A program made the translations under genes and the position numbers. A stretch of DNA of 64,000 nucleotides, from the NCBI GenBank assembly GCA_013368315.1, contig JAACJM010000014.1:1-64000 (forward strand), written 5' to 3'. The stretch comes from Tetrapyrgos nigripes (Eukaryota; Basidiomycota; Agaricomycetes; Agaricales; Campanellaceae). This document shows positions 1 through 12,000 of the stretch, piece by piece; position 1 is the first letter of the stretch, and each line of letters starts with the position of its first letter. Below the pieces are notes generated by a model that had not been told where the DNA came from, did not search any database, and saw only the letters and a program-made list of their open reading frames with translations.

Positions 1-1103
1 CTCATGACGAATCCACTTTTTATGCCAATGATCATCGCAAACGAGGTTTCTTCCATCCCGACATGGAAAATATACCAACACCTAAAGGCGAAGGTCCATC
101 ATTGATGGTTTCCGAGTTTATGACAACTGAGTGGGGCAGGTTGATGCTGAAAGATCCAGAAGAGGAAGACGAGTGCGTTATCTATCCGTTTTCTTTTACC
201 ATTTCACTGATTTTAAAATGGATAGTGAGGCCCGTGTCCTTTTTGAAGCAGGTAGTGCTCGAGAAGGGTACTTTACAACCAAGCATTTACTGAAGCAAGT
301 TGAGAATGCTATCAATATTTTCGAGTCCCGCACTGGAAAAGCCCACACCGCCCTCTTTCTTTTTGATAATGCAACTATTCATCAAGCCAGACCGCCAGAT
401 GCACTGACTGCCCGCAAGATGGTCAAGGGCCCTCATTCAGATTGGCCAGGGAATGGTGTCCGCATGCGCAACGGCCATTTTTCTGATGGTTCCGCCCAAT
501 CATTCTACTTTCCTGACAATCATCCTCACTACCCTGGGTACTTCAAAGGCTTGGAACAGATCATCAGAGAGCGAGGTCTATGGCCGACTGATGGTTCCTC
601 CCTTCCTGCTTCCTGTCAAAAGTCTTGCTTTGAAGACCGCTCCAATTTTCATTGCTGTTGCCGCAAAGTTTTATTTTACCAGCCTGACTTTGTGGGGCAG
701 AAATCAGGGATCCAGGAGTACATCGAGTCTCAGGGACACCTTTGCGATTATTACCCGAAATTTCACTGCGAGATGAATTACATTGAGATGTACTGGGGTG
801 CTGGTAAGGAGGGTTATCGCAAGTATCCTCATTCTTTGGGCATGGAGGAGATGCGAGACAATGTCAAGAAGTCTCTCGATAAGGTTCCTCTCAAGAAAAT
901 TCGTCGGTAAGGCTTTCTGCACATCTCATTGGGTCAATGTATTCATCATCAGGCTCAGTTTCGCCAACCGCGCAGCACGATACATACATGCATATTCGGA
1001 AGGTCTGACTGGTGCACAGGCAGCCTGGGCCAACCGGCGGTATCACGGACATCGTACACTGCCTCCTGACATGTTGCACATGGCGAAAGAAGCTGTAAAG
1101 TAG
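1..1103 (+). CDS. Tc1/mariner-like (IS630 superfamily) DDE transposase, 5' end outside window
   Basis: This is the catalytic part of a DDE transposase, which would cut and join element ends in the nucleus. The reading frame enters at base 3 with HDESTFYAND, carrying the first acidic residue. The second is in LFDNA (near 363) and the third is the Glu of NYIEMYWG (near 784). About 140 residues, including a Cys-rich stretch near 620-665, separate the last two, which is longer than in classical Tc1 enzymes. The frame needs two short introns, 173-225 (GTGCGT...ATAG) and 907-958 (GTAAGG...CAG). Both restore continuous sequence, ending in GLTGAQAAWANRRYHGHR, a C-terminal signature I recognise from agaricomycete transposases. 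No stop or frameshift is seen after splicing, so this part could be functional. The N-terminal DNA-binding region and left terminus lie outside the window. Confidence 0.82.
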
Positions 1104-1253
1104 TATTTGGACTAGCGTATGTTGTAATATCTTCAGTAGTACTCATCCCATAGCCAGTTTTCGCCCACTAAAATTTTTTTTTCTTGGACCCCCGACTATG
1201 GCGCATGACGTCATTGCTTATATAATGATGTCAGTTCCTGGTGTCGCGTATCT

Positions 1254-1438
1254 TACTTCATGTATTTTCTTTTTGAAGGATGAGAGTATGTGAGTAAAAG
1301 CAGTTACACCGGCTTTGCGTGTCCTCGTACGTCTATATTAATGATGAACGCCTTCATAGCTTCTATTCTTGACCCCCATCCCTGATTTCATCCTACATAC
1401 CCAACAGTATGGAAAGCCGGAAGGCCCTCACTTTTAGT
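1254..1438 (+). repeat. Left long terminal inverted repeat
   Basis: It reads outward-in from TACTTCATGTATTTTC to the CCGGAAGGCCCTCACTTT region. It matches the reverse complement of 2027-2197 with a few substitutions and one ~20 bp insertion. Confidence 0.85.
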
Positions 1439-1444
1439 GAACAA

Positions 1445-1600
1445 AAAGTCCGGTTCAGTCTGGTTCAGCGCCAAATTTCTTGAACGCTGAACTGGACCTT
1501 GCGTCCGGTCCAGAAATTCTCTGAACTTTGGACCGGACTTCACGTCCGCTGAACTTCGGTCCGGTTCAAGTTCAAGTAAGGTCCGGACGCGTCCGAAGGT
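1445..1600. repeat. Block of short palindromic words (GTCCGG / CCGGAC / GTTCAG / CTGAAC)
   Basis: Within about 150 bases the words GTCCGGT, CCGGACT, GTTCAG and CTGAAC recur in alternating orientation, separated by 10-20 bases. The block could fold into several hairpins. It lies inside the inverted-repeat element and does not encode protein. Confidence 0.6.
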
Positions 1601-2026
1601 TTTCTATCTCCGAGATAGCCGAATGGATTTCTCTTACCAAGATAGCAATAGTCTGGTAAACCAGACTGACGATACACACTTTACGGTGTGTATGTAGCCT
1701 GGAAAAATAATATGAATAGCGTTGCACCAGTAAAAAGTTATGAGGTAATCAAAAAATATTCACATCTACCTTTTCCCAGTATTTTTGTCGCTACTTGTTA
1801 CAACTCCGTAGATTTTGTTTGTCATATGGTATTCCTCAATGTATTTACGGCTGAATACCAATACTGCACTATTTTGGTATGTACAATCGACTCTAGACTC
1901 AGTCAACTTGCTTCAGGAGTGCACTCCAGTTCAAACTGTGCACCTATGTATAAATGTATTATTAATATTGACTGATTTCCAAAATGGCCGTGCCCGGGGT
2001 CTCAGCGTCGGAAATCAAAATCTATT

Positions 2027-2197
2027 TCGCTTAAAGTGAGGGCCTTCCGGCTTTCCATACTGTCACGGATGGGGGTCAAGAATAGAAGCTATGAAGGCGT
2101 TCATCAGTAATATGATAGACGTACGAGGACACGTAAAGCCGGTGTAACTGCTTTTACTCACACACTCTCATCCTTCAAAAAGAAAATACATGAAGTA
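2027..2197 (-). repeat. Right long terminal inverted repeat
   Basis: Reverse complement of the left arm. It begins inside at the AAAGTGAGGGCCTTCCGG stretch and ends with GAAAATACATGAAGTA. The close match suggests recent origin or gene conversion between the arms. Confidence 0.85.
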
Positions 2198-2681
2198 CTT
2201 ACATTACTATATTCTTGCACGCAGAGACGTCTCGCCGTGAACGCGTTGGAGACGCGACTGCGTCAAGCCACTGACGCACCTGCGTCCTATTCTGTCTCTC
2301 AAAATATCATCTATCAACTGACCTATCTGAACTTTATATAGTTGATCTATTCAGACTCCTATCTGTGCCTATATCTGAAGCCCAGATATAGAGCATTTCC
2401 GGACTCAATTCTGTGTGAGAAATAGACCATCTTTCTTTTGCTTCAATAGTTGTACAAATTAGACAGTCTTTTTGTACTTCTTTCTATACATCACATGTGC
2501 CATCTTTTCGTGTACTTATCAAGTGTAATTAAAGGTCTCCAAATGTATGTACTTTCTGTACAAAGATTCAGAGTCCGAATATATCATTTATTTGTACATA
2601 TATCTAGATTACAAATATATCCTACTTTCGTACAACTATTTGCTCGCCTATCCGTCGAGCCGATAGAAACGTCCTTTCGGC
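2198..2681. other. AT-rich intergenic stretch
   Basis: No supportable gene. It starts with a GC-rich patch containing repeated GACGCG/CTGCGTC words (2228-2290). It then becomes AT-rich with many TGTAC and TATAT words up to the start of the duplicated block. Confidence 0.5.
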
Positions 2682-5600
2682 GTGCCTACGTGTGCATGTT
2701 CCCCAGAGAGCGATATCACCGGGAGTAGATACACGAATAGTTCGGCAGACCAAAAAGAAGCGTTTAGGATGACATAGAGCGGCGTTCAGGGAACCTTCCA
2801 GATGCAGTATGGTGATCATGGGGCGAATCATGGAGAAGGAGGAGATATTTATTGCATACAAGACATGGGTGCATGTGCTGAAAGCCGGTTTCCGGGAGGC
2901 AATCGTAATGATGGACTCACTTTGACAGACAGCATGCCGTGGCGACTCATGATCATAGATTAAAAAAAGCCAACTGCGCTTTTGCAAACATCGATTCAAA
3001 CCACCATGACCTCCGAGTCGACAAAAGAAGAAAAAAAGTACCTTCAAAATGCTTTCTCGCTATCTAATTTGACCTTCTTATTCTTCTATTAACAGCATGG
3101 TTCCAAAATCTGAAGTCAAGCAAGCACAGAGTCATGACACGAGCCCTACCTCAAATCCAGTGAATTTGACCGTTGGAGGCAAGAACTCATTGATGCCGGC
3201 TTCAGACCCAACCTGAATGAGTCCTGTTTTTTAGGTATCACAGTCTTGAATCTTCCATTTGGGGATGTTGTGGGGTCATACGTCGTCATCAAGCATGGAT
3301 CCGAAAAGTACAAGACCTCGAGATTAGATGGAACGAAATCAGGCGCGATCCAATGGGATGATCGCTTCGAGATGTGCGCTACCCGGGTCTCCGCCCTCCG
3401 TACACTTACTAAAGCTTATTTCTTGCAGACAATTCCTGAGTCTAACCGATTCCCTGGCATTCGAGCTCCGTCGCCGCCGACCGTTCTTCAAGTGTATATC
3501 ATTCCCTTCACGGCTATTGGGGACTTCTCAGGTCCAAGTTCGCGAACTGGCCCAATGTCGGGGTCAAGGTGTCTACATTCAGGCTTTCATCTCTGCTTCT
3601 CAACTCATTTCATTCGCAGGAGTCGAGGTTCTCGTGAATAACAGAAATATCAAATTCGTTATACGTGCCACTAGCGACTTCAAGGATTCTGTCGAAGAGC
3701 CTACAACCTCTCAGGCTCTCATCCACTCAGAGACTCCGGACAGTACACCTTTGACGAAGAATACTTCCAATACCTTGCAAGTGATGCAAACGAGAGACGC
3801 GCGAGCGAGTGAACCCAATCTACCTACACGATCAGCCGATTTGGGGCCAAATATGGACGCTGCAATACTCAAACCATCTACTTTGAGCAAAGTGGTAGAA
3901 GCTGCTGAGCCTGTAATGCAGGTACTAGAGCGTTTGTCCAAGGTGAGAAACAATGCGTATCTCAATATGCGTCGCATTTAATTCGCATAGGTACATCCAA
4001 TCGCAGAGCTCGCATGGATTGCTGTCTCTGGGATATATGAAGTAAGTTCCAAAATGGTCATGACGGCGGCTTTTCTCAGTTCTGTGATAGATCGTGAAAG
4101 CCATAGACAAGCAACATCAAGACATTGTTGCTCTCTATAAGGTTATGCTTGACATATACCAAGCGGCAACACAGAAAGACTCTCTGACCGAGACCCTGAA
4201 ATCCGACGGCAATTTGAGGAGGATTTTTGACGCCATGGTCAAACATTCCATGGACTCCTACATGGTCATTTCTGATTACCTGTCCAAGAGTGTCCTTCGT
4301 AAGTAGTGATTATTCGGGCCAAAAATCACTCTATAGCTTATCATTTGTAACAACATCACAAGGTCGAATATTTCAGTCCGGCGATGTGAAAAACTGGATC
4401 AGTGAATACACGCAAATATTCAAGGATCTCGAAAAGCAATTGAGCGAGACACAGATCAAGGTGACGACTGTGTCAGTACTCGGGATTAAAGCTAAAATGG
4501 AGCAGATAGGTCAGTGACCGCTTTCCTGTTGTTTACTCACATGGCTCATGGCACCACCATTAAAGATCGCAACGTTGCTGATGTTCGTATTGAACAAAGC
4601 CTCGAGCTGCTGAAGAAGGGGAATACTTTACCTCCGAAGAGCCATTGTCTTCAGGGAACCCGTCGCAACACTGTGCGGAGAATTATGGACTGGGTGATGA
4701 AGGGCGATGAACCCATTTTCTGGTTGTTTGGCGTAGCCGGCTCCGGAAAGAGCTCCTTGATGGGAACATTGCACAACATGTTTGTTGGCATGGGCTTCAA
4801 GAGTCGATTGGCCGCATTCATTCGATTTGACCGAAATGACTATAATAACGCTGGCATGTTCATTCAAACTCTGGCGTACAAACTGGCACACTTTGATCAT
4901 CGACTGGCAGAAGCTATCGTCGACGCACTAGCAGAGAATGAACAGATAGTTGATGTCACCGACCTTTCGGAACAATTGGACCGACTCATTTTGGGGCCAC
5001 TAAAGAAGCACGGGCAGGATTTCGGGAAGGAGGGGTCTATCGTCATCATTGTGGATGGGCTGGACGAGTGCACGCATTCAGACCGTGCAGAGACAGACTT
5101 CCGTGACCAGCTTCTTAAGCTCCTCGTGGAGAACCCATTTCGAGATTTCCCTTTTGTGCGACTTGTCCTCGCAAGTCGCCCGGAGGAAGACATCAACAGG
5201 ATGCTCGCAGTGCGGGAGCACATTGTTGCATTCCCTTTGGATATAACTACAGACGAGACCAAGGCAGATATCAAATACTTTCTCGAACACAAGTTATCAG
5301 AAACGGGCCTCCTCCATCCCGGGTCCAGGTTTTCGGAGCTCTACCACGAAAGGGACGCAGTGAATCAACTGTCGATCCGTGCAAGTGGCCTGTTCATCTG
5401 GGCGTCGACCGTTGTAGCCTTCATCGCGGGTTACCCAGAGGAGCGACTGCGGCGTATTCTGGATACTGATGTTCCAGTAAATGCACTGCAAGCTCTTAAT
5501 ACACTCTATACCGCAGCTCTGGATTCCGTTGCTGGCGAGGGTGACAGTAATGAAGACATTCGAGCTGATATCCGAGTTGTACTGGGCCGGATTATGGCCG

Positions 5601-6533
5601 TGAACAGCGTCTCATACGTGACATCAGCCATTTTGGATCGCCCATGTACCGGATCTAGTGCCGTAAAATCCGTCAACGCGACTCGTGTTCTGGAGAAATT
5701 GTGGAGCGTCGTCCAAAAAGGGGAGGCTGAAAGTTTGAGCTTCCTGCACAAATCATTTGACGACTTCTTGACCGACCACACCAGGTGCCCCAAAGAATAT
5801 TACATCGACGTGAAAGAATATCTGCTAGACTGGACCTTTATCTGCACTTCATACTTGATTGATTTTTTGAAGAGCAATGTGGAATATCCACGCGATGGGC
5901 CCGAGTCTGAGGCAGATCATCTTGCATTTCTCGACTTCGCAATCATATCTTGGAGCAGGTTTCTCAAAAAACTGAGTTTTCAAGACCTGGAATCAAGGTC
6001 TGATGTACGCGACGCCCTGAAGACCATGCTCCAGACATACCTTCTACGATTGATGTACCTGACATACATCAGCGAGCTAACGGACGAGGTAAGTTTTGTT
6101 TATGATTGTGGTTGAACTTTATCTCTGCGTCCAAATTAATCCAAATCTCAGGAGCCAGAAAATCACTCAGATTTTGGACAGCTGATCTGTGACGGTTCTG
6201 AATTCATCACCTGTGTAGATCCAGATGAGGAGAGGACGGCAAGGATATCCAAACGTTTTCAATGGCTCTGCCACAAGCGTTCCGGTAGGATGTACAACTA
6301 CTACATGCCGGTATTCGTTAAAATGGCTTCTGGATCACGGCGCTATCCCGATATCATTGAGGCTATTGAGAAGGTAAAGTCCATGAACTTTTCTTTGAGT
6401 CGAAACATTTTGATTATAGTGCTTCCAACAGGATCTTGCACCTCCGATACTTGACAGTGGGTCATTGGACGTAGATTCACTGATAGAGATCCTGGAAATT
6501 CCAGAAAAAATAATTCTCGAAGGTCCGGAGCCT
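2682..6533. repeat. Segmental duplication, copy 1 (about 3.85 kb)
   Basis: Sequence from the GCCTAC-TGTGCATGTTCC stretch to the last exon of STAND gene A matches 9089-12939 almost base for base, introns and ~300 bp of upstream sequence included. The two copies have nearly equal length and lie in direct orientation about 6.4 kb apart. Differences are scattered substitutions and small indels. Confidence 0.9.
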
Positions 6534-6575
6534 TTCGAATACTGGGCGAGACGTAATTATGTATATATGGATTGA
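3006..6575 (+). CDS. NACHT/STAND (NLR-like) NTPase, copy A, C2-like N-terminus
   Basis: Predicted intracellular signalling NTPase of the fungal NLR-like class. Eleven exons fit: 3006-3037, 3096-3178, 3235-3373, 3429-3568, 3620-3942, 3991-4041, 4091-4298, 4363-4509, 4566-6088, 6152-6373, 6432-6575. They sum to 1003 codons plus stop with no frame break. The order is a C2-like β-domain (about residues 38-135, ITVLNLPFGDVVGSYVVIKH), a linker, and a helical segment (HPIAELAWIAV onward) typical of agaricomycete STAND N-termini. The NACHT domain follows, with P-loop GVAGSGKSS near residue 430 and Walker B VDGLDEC near 537, then sensor-like LVLASRPEED, a winged-helix-like region and a helical tail. 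No WD40, ankyrin or TPR repeats follow. Intron 2 uses a GC donor. Compared with copy B, eight residues are missing after NSV (near 5610). ATG 3006 was chosen because it is conserved in both copies. Confidence 0.85.
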
Positions 6576-6659
6576 CGGTTGGTTGGAGAGTACATGATAT
6601 ACTTAATTGACGATGTAAAACTTGGGCAAACAACAAGATGTTGAAATCGCGTCTGTCGG

Positions 6660-8593
6660 GTGTTGTTAATAGACCTCCCCGACGAACTTTGGCAGCAAAT
6701 CTTTGACCAAGCAGCAGACGAAGATGTGATATCCTCATATGGACTACCCACAAACATGGCGGAATGTGTGTGGTACAGGAACGGATTCGGAGAATGGGCA
6801 CTACGAACACCTCAGGAAGCCATCAACCTTTTGCAAAGACAAAGCTATGCCACAAAAAAGGTACTATAACAAAACATATACAGGTTTCTACTAACATATG
6901 TCTTCAGACAATAATGCGAACATGTAGAACCTGGCGTCGAGTCGGCTCGGAAACCTTTTTCCGCTGTCTCTTCTTCTCAGACGCTCAGAAACTTATTCTC
7001 CTCAGCGAACATCTCAAATCGTTCCCCCAGCGTTCTCCTGCGTCTTCTCCAGGATGGTGGACAAGACGTCTACACCTCGCACGGTACAACGTTTCTTCTT
7101 TCCCAAACGAAGAATCCTTCTCAACAGCTCTATCCACTATCCTCTCTCACACCCCCAACCTCCAAATCCTCATCATCGATTACCCACTCTCTACATCTTC
7201 TTTCTCTTCTTTCGCTCCTTACCTTCGTCCCCGCTCATCTACCCGTCCTCCCTCATCCTTCTCCCCCCAAACAACCCCCGGTCATCCCCTCCACACACTC
7301 TCCCTCCACCTCCCCTTCGAATGCTTACCCAAACTCATATGGGCTCTAGACTCTCTACCCAACCTCGTCTCTCTCCAAATCACCTTTGATCAACCTACCC
7401 AAGAAACTTTGGAGAGGGAAGAACTCGTATTGGGTTCAGCAGGGAATTTGGCGTTGGAGTTGAAGAGGTTGCAACAATTGGTTTTGAAGGGAGGTTGTGG
7501 ATTGTTTTTGGAGCAGGCGGCTAGTTGGGAGATGCCTAGTTTGAGGGGGTTGGGCGTTGATTTGGGGAGTATGAGGAATCCTAATACCAACACTAATACT
7601 ACCGCTCCTTCGGCAACTTCAGACGCAGGCGCCTACCCCGACCTCATCGATTTTCTCGAAAAACAACCTCAATCCCCATCATCCGGGTCTCTATCCCCAC
7701 CACATGGCCTCAAACTCATCTACCTAGACATAAACTCCATCCCTCCAATGAACGTTCCCCGAATCCTCGAAGCCTGTCCGAGACTTGAAGTCTTTTGTTT
7801 TAACGCAGACTGGAAAATGGATCCTATGCCTCAACAACAACATTTTTCCAATTCACTTGGATATGCGTATAACCAAGTTACCCAACCACAAACTCAACTA
7901 ACCCTAACACCCCATTCAACAATCCACACCATCGGTTTACATGGGCTTTCTTATGCTTTTGGAGTTGGGTATGCAGCGGCGTATGCAGAGGTGGAACCGT
8001 TGAGAGCGAGTAGAGTTGTGAGGAGTAATGATGCGAATTTTAGGGCGTTGGGGGCGACGGCCACGGGGACGACGTACGAGAGACAATCCCAACTTAGACA
8101 ACTACGAGTCTTGAGTAGGGGTTTGTTGAGGGATTTGGAGAGGGAGGGGGGGCCGGGGGATGGGAGTAAATCTAAATCTTCCGAATCGAAATCTCCCGAC
8201 AAAGGAAAAGGAAACGGGAGCGTTGAGAGACCGTCGGTGTCTGCCTCTGCACCTACACTTACCCCTTCGTCAGCACTAGACTCACTCGGCCTCTCCGACC
8301 TCAATCTCGGTAACTTTCAATTCGAGTATGGATTGGGTCTCGGTGGGGGACCAAGTAATACAAACGGTCTCGGTGCTACAAATAGTAACGGGAACAGTGG
8401 AATAGTCCGTCTAGGCGGCCTAACAGGCATGCAACGTTGGGAAACCTACTGGGATCAATGTTCGAGACTTGGTGTAAGGTTGGAGGATTGTACGGGGGAG
8501 GCGTTGGGGGAGTTGCCGGAGGATTCGGAGGATGAGTATTTGGAGGAAGGAGAGGAACTCGAAGGACAAGAAGCTTCGAACTATTTTTGTTAA
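6660..8593 (+). CDS. F-box protein with Leu-rich middle and low-complexity acidic tail
   Basis: The N-terminus LIDLPDELWQQIFDQAADED is an F-box, so the protein probably acts as a substrate adaptor of an SCF ubiquitin ligase. An intron at 6861-6907 (GTACTA...TTCAG) joins the F-box exon to a 1.7 kb exon. That exon starts TIMRTCRTWRRVGSETFF, the usual end of an agaricomycete F-box, and continues with leucine-spaced segments (NLQILIIDYPL, LPNLVSLQITF). The last third is Ser/Gly/Asn-rich and ends in an acidic EDSEDEYLEEGEELEG tail. The 5' end is unresolved: the open frame has no ATG. One candidate is ATG 6559 with an 83 bp intron 6590-6672, but that would overlap the end of STAND gene A. The gene sits between the two copies of the STAND duplication. 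Confidence 0.75.
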
Positions 8594-9088
8594 ATTATAG
8601 TTGGGAACTGGAGATATTCACAGGTACTAGGTTAGGATGTATTTATTATACAAAGAACTGATTAGAACGGTGATTTCAAAAAAGATCTAGCTAGTAACGA
8701 TAAGTATCAGGGTATCAGCAGGTCCCCGCAGATTTCTGATACCCGCACTCGCTCATTACTCTTCCATTCCCCATTCGGTTAGGCACCTCCAATGTCTCTT
8801 CCGAATCCTGACCCAACCGTCCCATCCTTTGCATGACGCCTTGAGCAAGCATCTAGGGTTTGGGGTCCCCTTTCCATGTGTCGTATTCCTCGTCGGATGG
8901 TCTACCGTTGGTAAAGGAGGAGGCCCACGGTATAACGCTTCCTCTTCCTCTTGTATCATTCAAGTTGTTTCGGACCATCCTCTTTTCTTTTACTTGACTG
9001 ACCCAGACGTGCATCATCCAGTTTGTCGTAGATTGTACTTAGCATAGAAAACGATACCTCGGAACGCTGTTAGGCATCCGCGTTACAC
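8594..9088. other. Intergenic, no gene seen
   Basis: This stretch lies between the F-box stop and the second duplicated block. Short open frames exist on both strands, but none has splice partners or recognisable motifs. A GTATCAG direct word and its inverse near 8705-8745 may form a weak hairpin. Confidence 0.4.
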
Positions 9089-12000
9089 GCCTACATGTGC
9101 ATGTTCCTCAGAGAGCGATATCATCGTGAGTAGATACACGAATAGTTCGGCAGACTAAAAAATAACATAGAGCGGCGTTCAGGGAACCTTCCAGATGCAG
9201 TATAGTGAGGAGAAGGAGGAGATATTTACGACATGGATGCATGTGCTGAAAGCCGGTTTCTGGGCGGCAATCGTAGTGGGGGAACTTGCAGCACGATGAT
9301 GGACTCACTTTGACGCCATGGCGACTCATGATCATAAATAAAAAAAGCCAACTGCTTTTTGGCAAACATCAATTCGAACCACCATGATGACCTCGACAAA
9401 AGAAGAAAAAAAGTATCTTCAAAATGTTTTCTCGCTCTCTGATTCGACCTTCTGATTCTTCTATTAACAGCGTGGTTCCAAAATCTGAAGTCGAGAGCCC
9501 TACCTCAAGTCCAGTGAATTTGACCTTTGGAGGCAAGAACTCATTGATGCCGGCTTCAGACGCAACCTGAATGAGTCCTGAGGACTCCTGTTTTCTAGTT
9601 ATCACAGTCTTGAATCTTCCATTTGGGGATATTGTGGGGTCATACGTCGTCATCAAGCATGGATCCGAAAGGTACAAGACCATGAGATTAGATGGAACGA
9701 AATCAGGCGCGATCCAATGGGATGATCGCTTTGAGCTGTGCGCTACCCGAGTCTCTTCCCTCCTTACATATACTAAAGCCTATTTCTTGCAGAAAATTGT
9801 CGAGTATAACCGATTCCCTGGCATTCGAGCTCCGTCGCCGCCGGTCGTTCTTCAAGTACATATCAGGCCCTTCACGGCTATTGGGGACTTCCCAGGTCCA
9901 AGTTCGCGAACTGGTCCAATGTCGGGATCAAGGTGTCTACATTCAGGCTTTCATATCTGCCTCTTAACTCATTTCATTCGCAGGAGTCGAGGTTCTCGTG
10001 AATAACCGTGACAGAAATATCAAGTTCGTTATACGTGCCACTAGCGACTTCAAGGATTCTGTCGAAGAGGCTACAACTCCGATCTCTCGGGATCTCATCC
10101 GCTCAGAGATTGCGGACAGTACACCTTTGACAGAGAATGCTTCCAATACCTTGCAAGTGGTGCAAATGAGAGACGCGCGAGCAAGCGAATCCGATCTACC
10201 TACACGATCAGTCGACTTGGGGCCAAATCCGCACGCTGCAATTCTCAAACCATCTACTTTGAGCAAAGTGGTAGAAGCTGCTGATCCTATAATTCAGGTA
10301 CTAGAGCGTTTGTCCAAGGTGAGAAACGATGCGTATCTCAATATGCATCGCATTTAATTCGCATAGGTACATCCAATTGCAGAGCTCGCATGGATTGCTG
10401 TCTTTGGGATATATGAAGTAAGTTCCAAAATGATCATGACGGCGGCTTTTCTCAGTTCTGTGATAGATCGTTAAAGCCATAGACAAGCGAAATCAAGACA
10501 TTGTTGCTCTCTATAAGGCTATGCTTGACACATACCAAATGGCAACGCAGAACGACTCTCTGACCGAGACCCTGAAATCCGACAGCAATTTCAAGAGCAT
10601 TTTTGACACCATGGTCAAACGTTCCATGGACTGCTACATGTTCATTTCTGATTACCAGTCCGAGAATGTCCTTCGTAAGTAGTGATTATTCGGGCCAAAA
10701 AATCACTCGATAGCTTATCATTTGTAACAACATCACAAGGTCGAATATTTCAGTCCAACGATGTGCAAAACTTGATCAGCGAATACACGCAAATATTTAA
10801 GAATCTCGAAAAGCAATTGACCGAGACACAGATCAAGATGACGACTGTGTCATTACTCAGGATTACACCCCAAATTGAGCAGATAAGTCAGTGACCGCTT
10901 CCTACTGTTTACTCACAGGGCTCACACTACCATTAAAGGCAACAAGTTTGCTGATCTTTATATCGATAAAAATCTCGAGCCGCTGAAGAAGGGGAATACT
11001 TTACCTCCGAAGAGCCATTGCCTTCATGGAACCCGTCGCAACACTGTGCGGAGAATTATGGACTGGGTGGTGAAGGGCAAGGAACCTATTTTCTGGTTGT
11101 TTGGCGTAGCTGGCTCCGGGAAGAGCTCCTTGATGGGAACATTGCACAACATGTTTGTTGACATGGGCTTCAAGAGTCGATTGGCCGCATTCATTCGATT
11201 TGACCGAAATGATTATAATAACGCTAGCATGTTCATTCAAACTCTGGCGTACAAACTGGCACACTTTGATCATCGACTGGCAGAAGCTATCGTCGACGTA
11301 CTAGCAGAGAATGAACAAATAGTTGATGTCACCGACATTTCGAAACAATTGGATCGACTCATTTTTGGGCCACTAAGGAAGCACGGGGAGGATCTCAGGA
11401 AGGAGGGGTCGATCATCATCATTGTGGACGGACTGGACGAGTGCACGCGTTCAGACCATTCAGAGACAAACTTCCGTGGCCAGCTTCTTAAGCTCCTCGT
11501 GGAGAACCCATTTCAAGATTTCCCTTTTGTGCGACTTGTCCTCGCAAGTCGCCCGGAGGAAGATATCAAGAGGATGCTCACAGGGCGGAAGCACATTGTT
11601 GCATTCCCTTTGGATACAACTACAGACGAGACCCAGGCGGATATCAAACACTTTCTCGAACACAAGCTATCAGAAACGGGCCTCCATTCTGGGTCCACGT
11701 TTTTGGAGCTCTGCCACGAAAGGGACGCAGTTAATCAACTGTCGATGCGTGCAAGTGGCCTGTTCATCTGGGCGTCGACCGTCGTAACGTTCATCGCGGG
11801 TTACCCAGAGCAGCGACTGCGGCGTATTCTGGATACTGATGTTCCAGTAAATGCACTGCAAGCTCTTAATACACTCTATACCACAGCTCTGGATTCCGTT
11901 GCTGGCGAGGGTGACAGTAATGAAGACATTCGAGCTGATATCCGAGTTGTACTGGGCCGGATTATGGCCGCGAACAGCGTACGCCCGCATGTTTGGTCCG

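Larger units (their letters stand above)
1254..2197. mobile_element. Non-autonomous DNA element with long terminal inverted repeats
   Basis: The two ends are near-perfect reverse complements over roughly 170-185 bp (1254-1438 and 2027-2197). The left arm has about 20 extra bases near 1388-1405. Both ends abut TA, and the repeats start CTTCATGTATTTTC. The inside (1439-2026) has no long open frame and holds a palindromic GTCCGG/GTTCAG block. This is the structure of a MITE or foldback element. The flanking TA would fit a Tc1/mariner-type target duplication, but I cannot show that the neighbouring transposase mobilises it. Confidence 0.8.

Noticed and set aside
2450..2728. Open frame of 92 codons on the plus strand
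   Set aside because: AT-rich low-complexity sequence running into the duplicated block. No motif or splice partner, and copy 2 does not preserve it.
3098..3217. ATG at 3098 as the start of NLR-like gene A
   Set aside because: The frame from it stops at 3217 unless the GC-AG intron is removed. Copy B has GTG at this codon, while the upstream ATG exon is conserved in both.
9369..9683. 104-codon minus-strand frame over the start of NLR-like copy B
   Set aside because: Antisense to the proven exons 1-3; the equivalent frame is not kept in copy 1.
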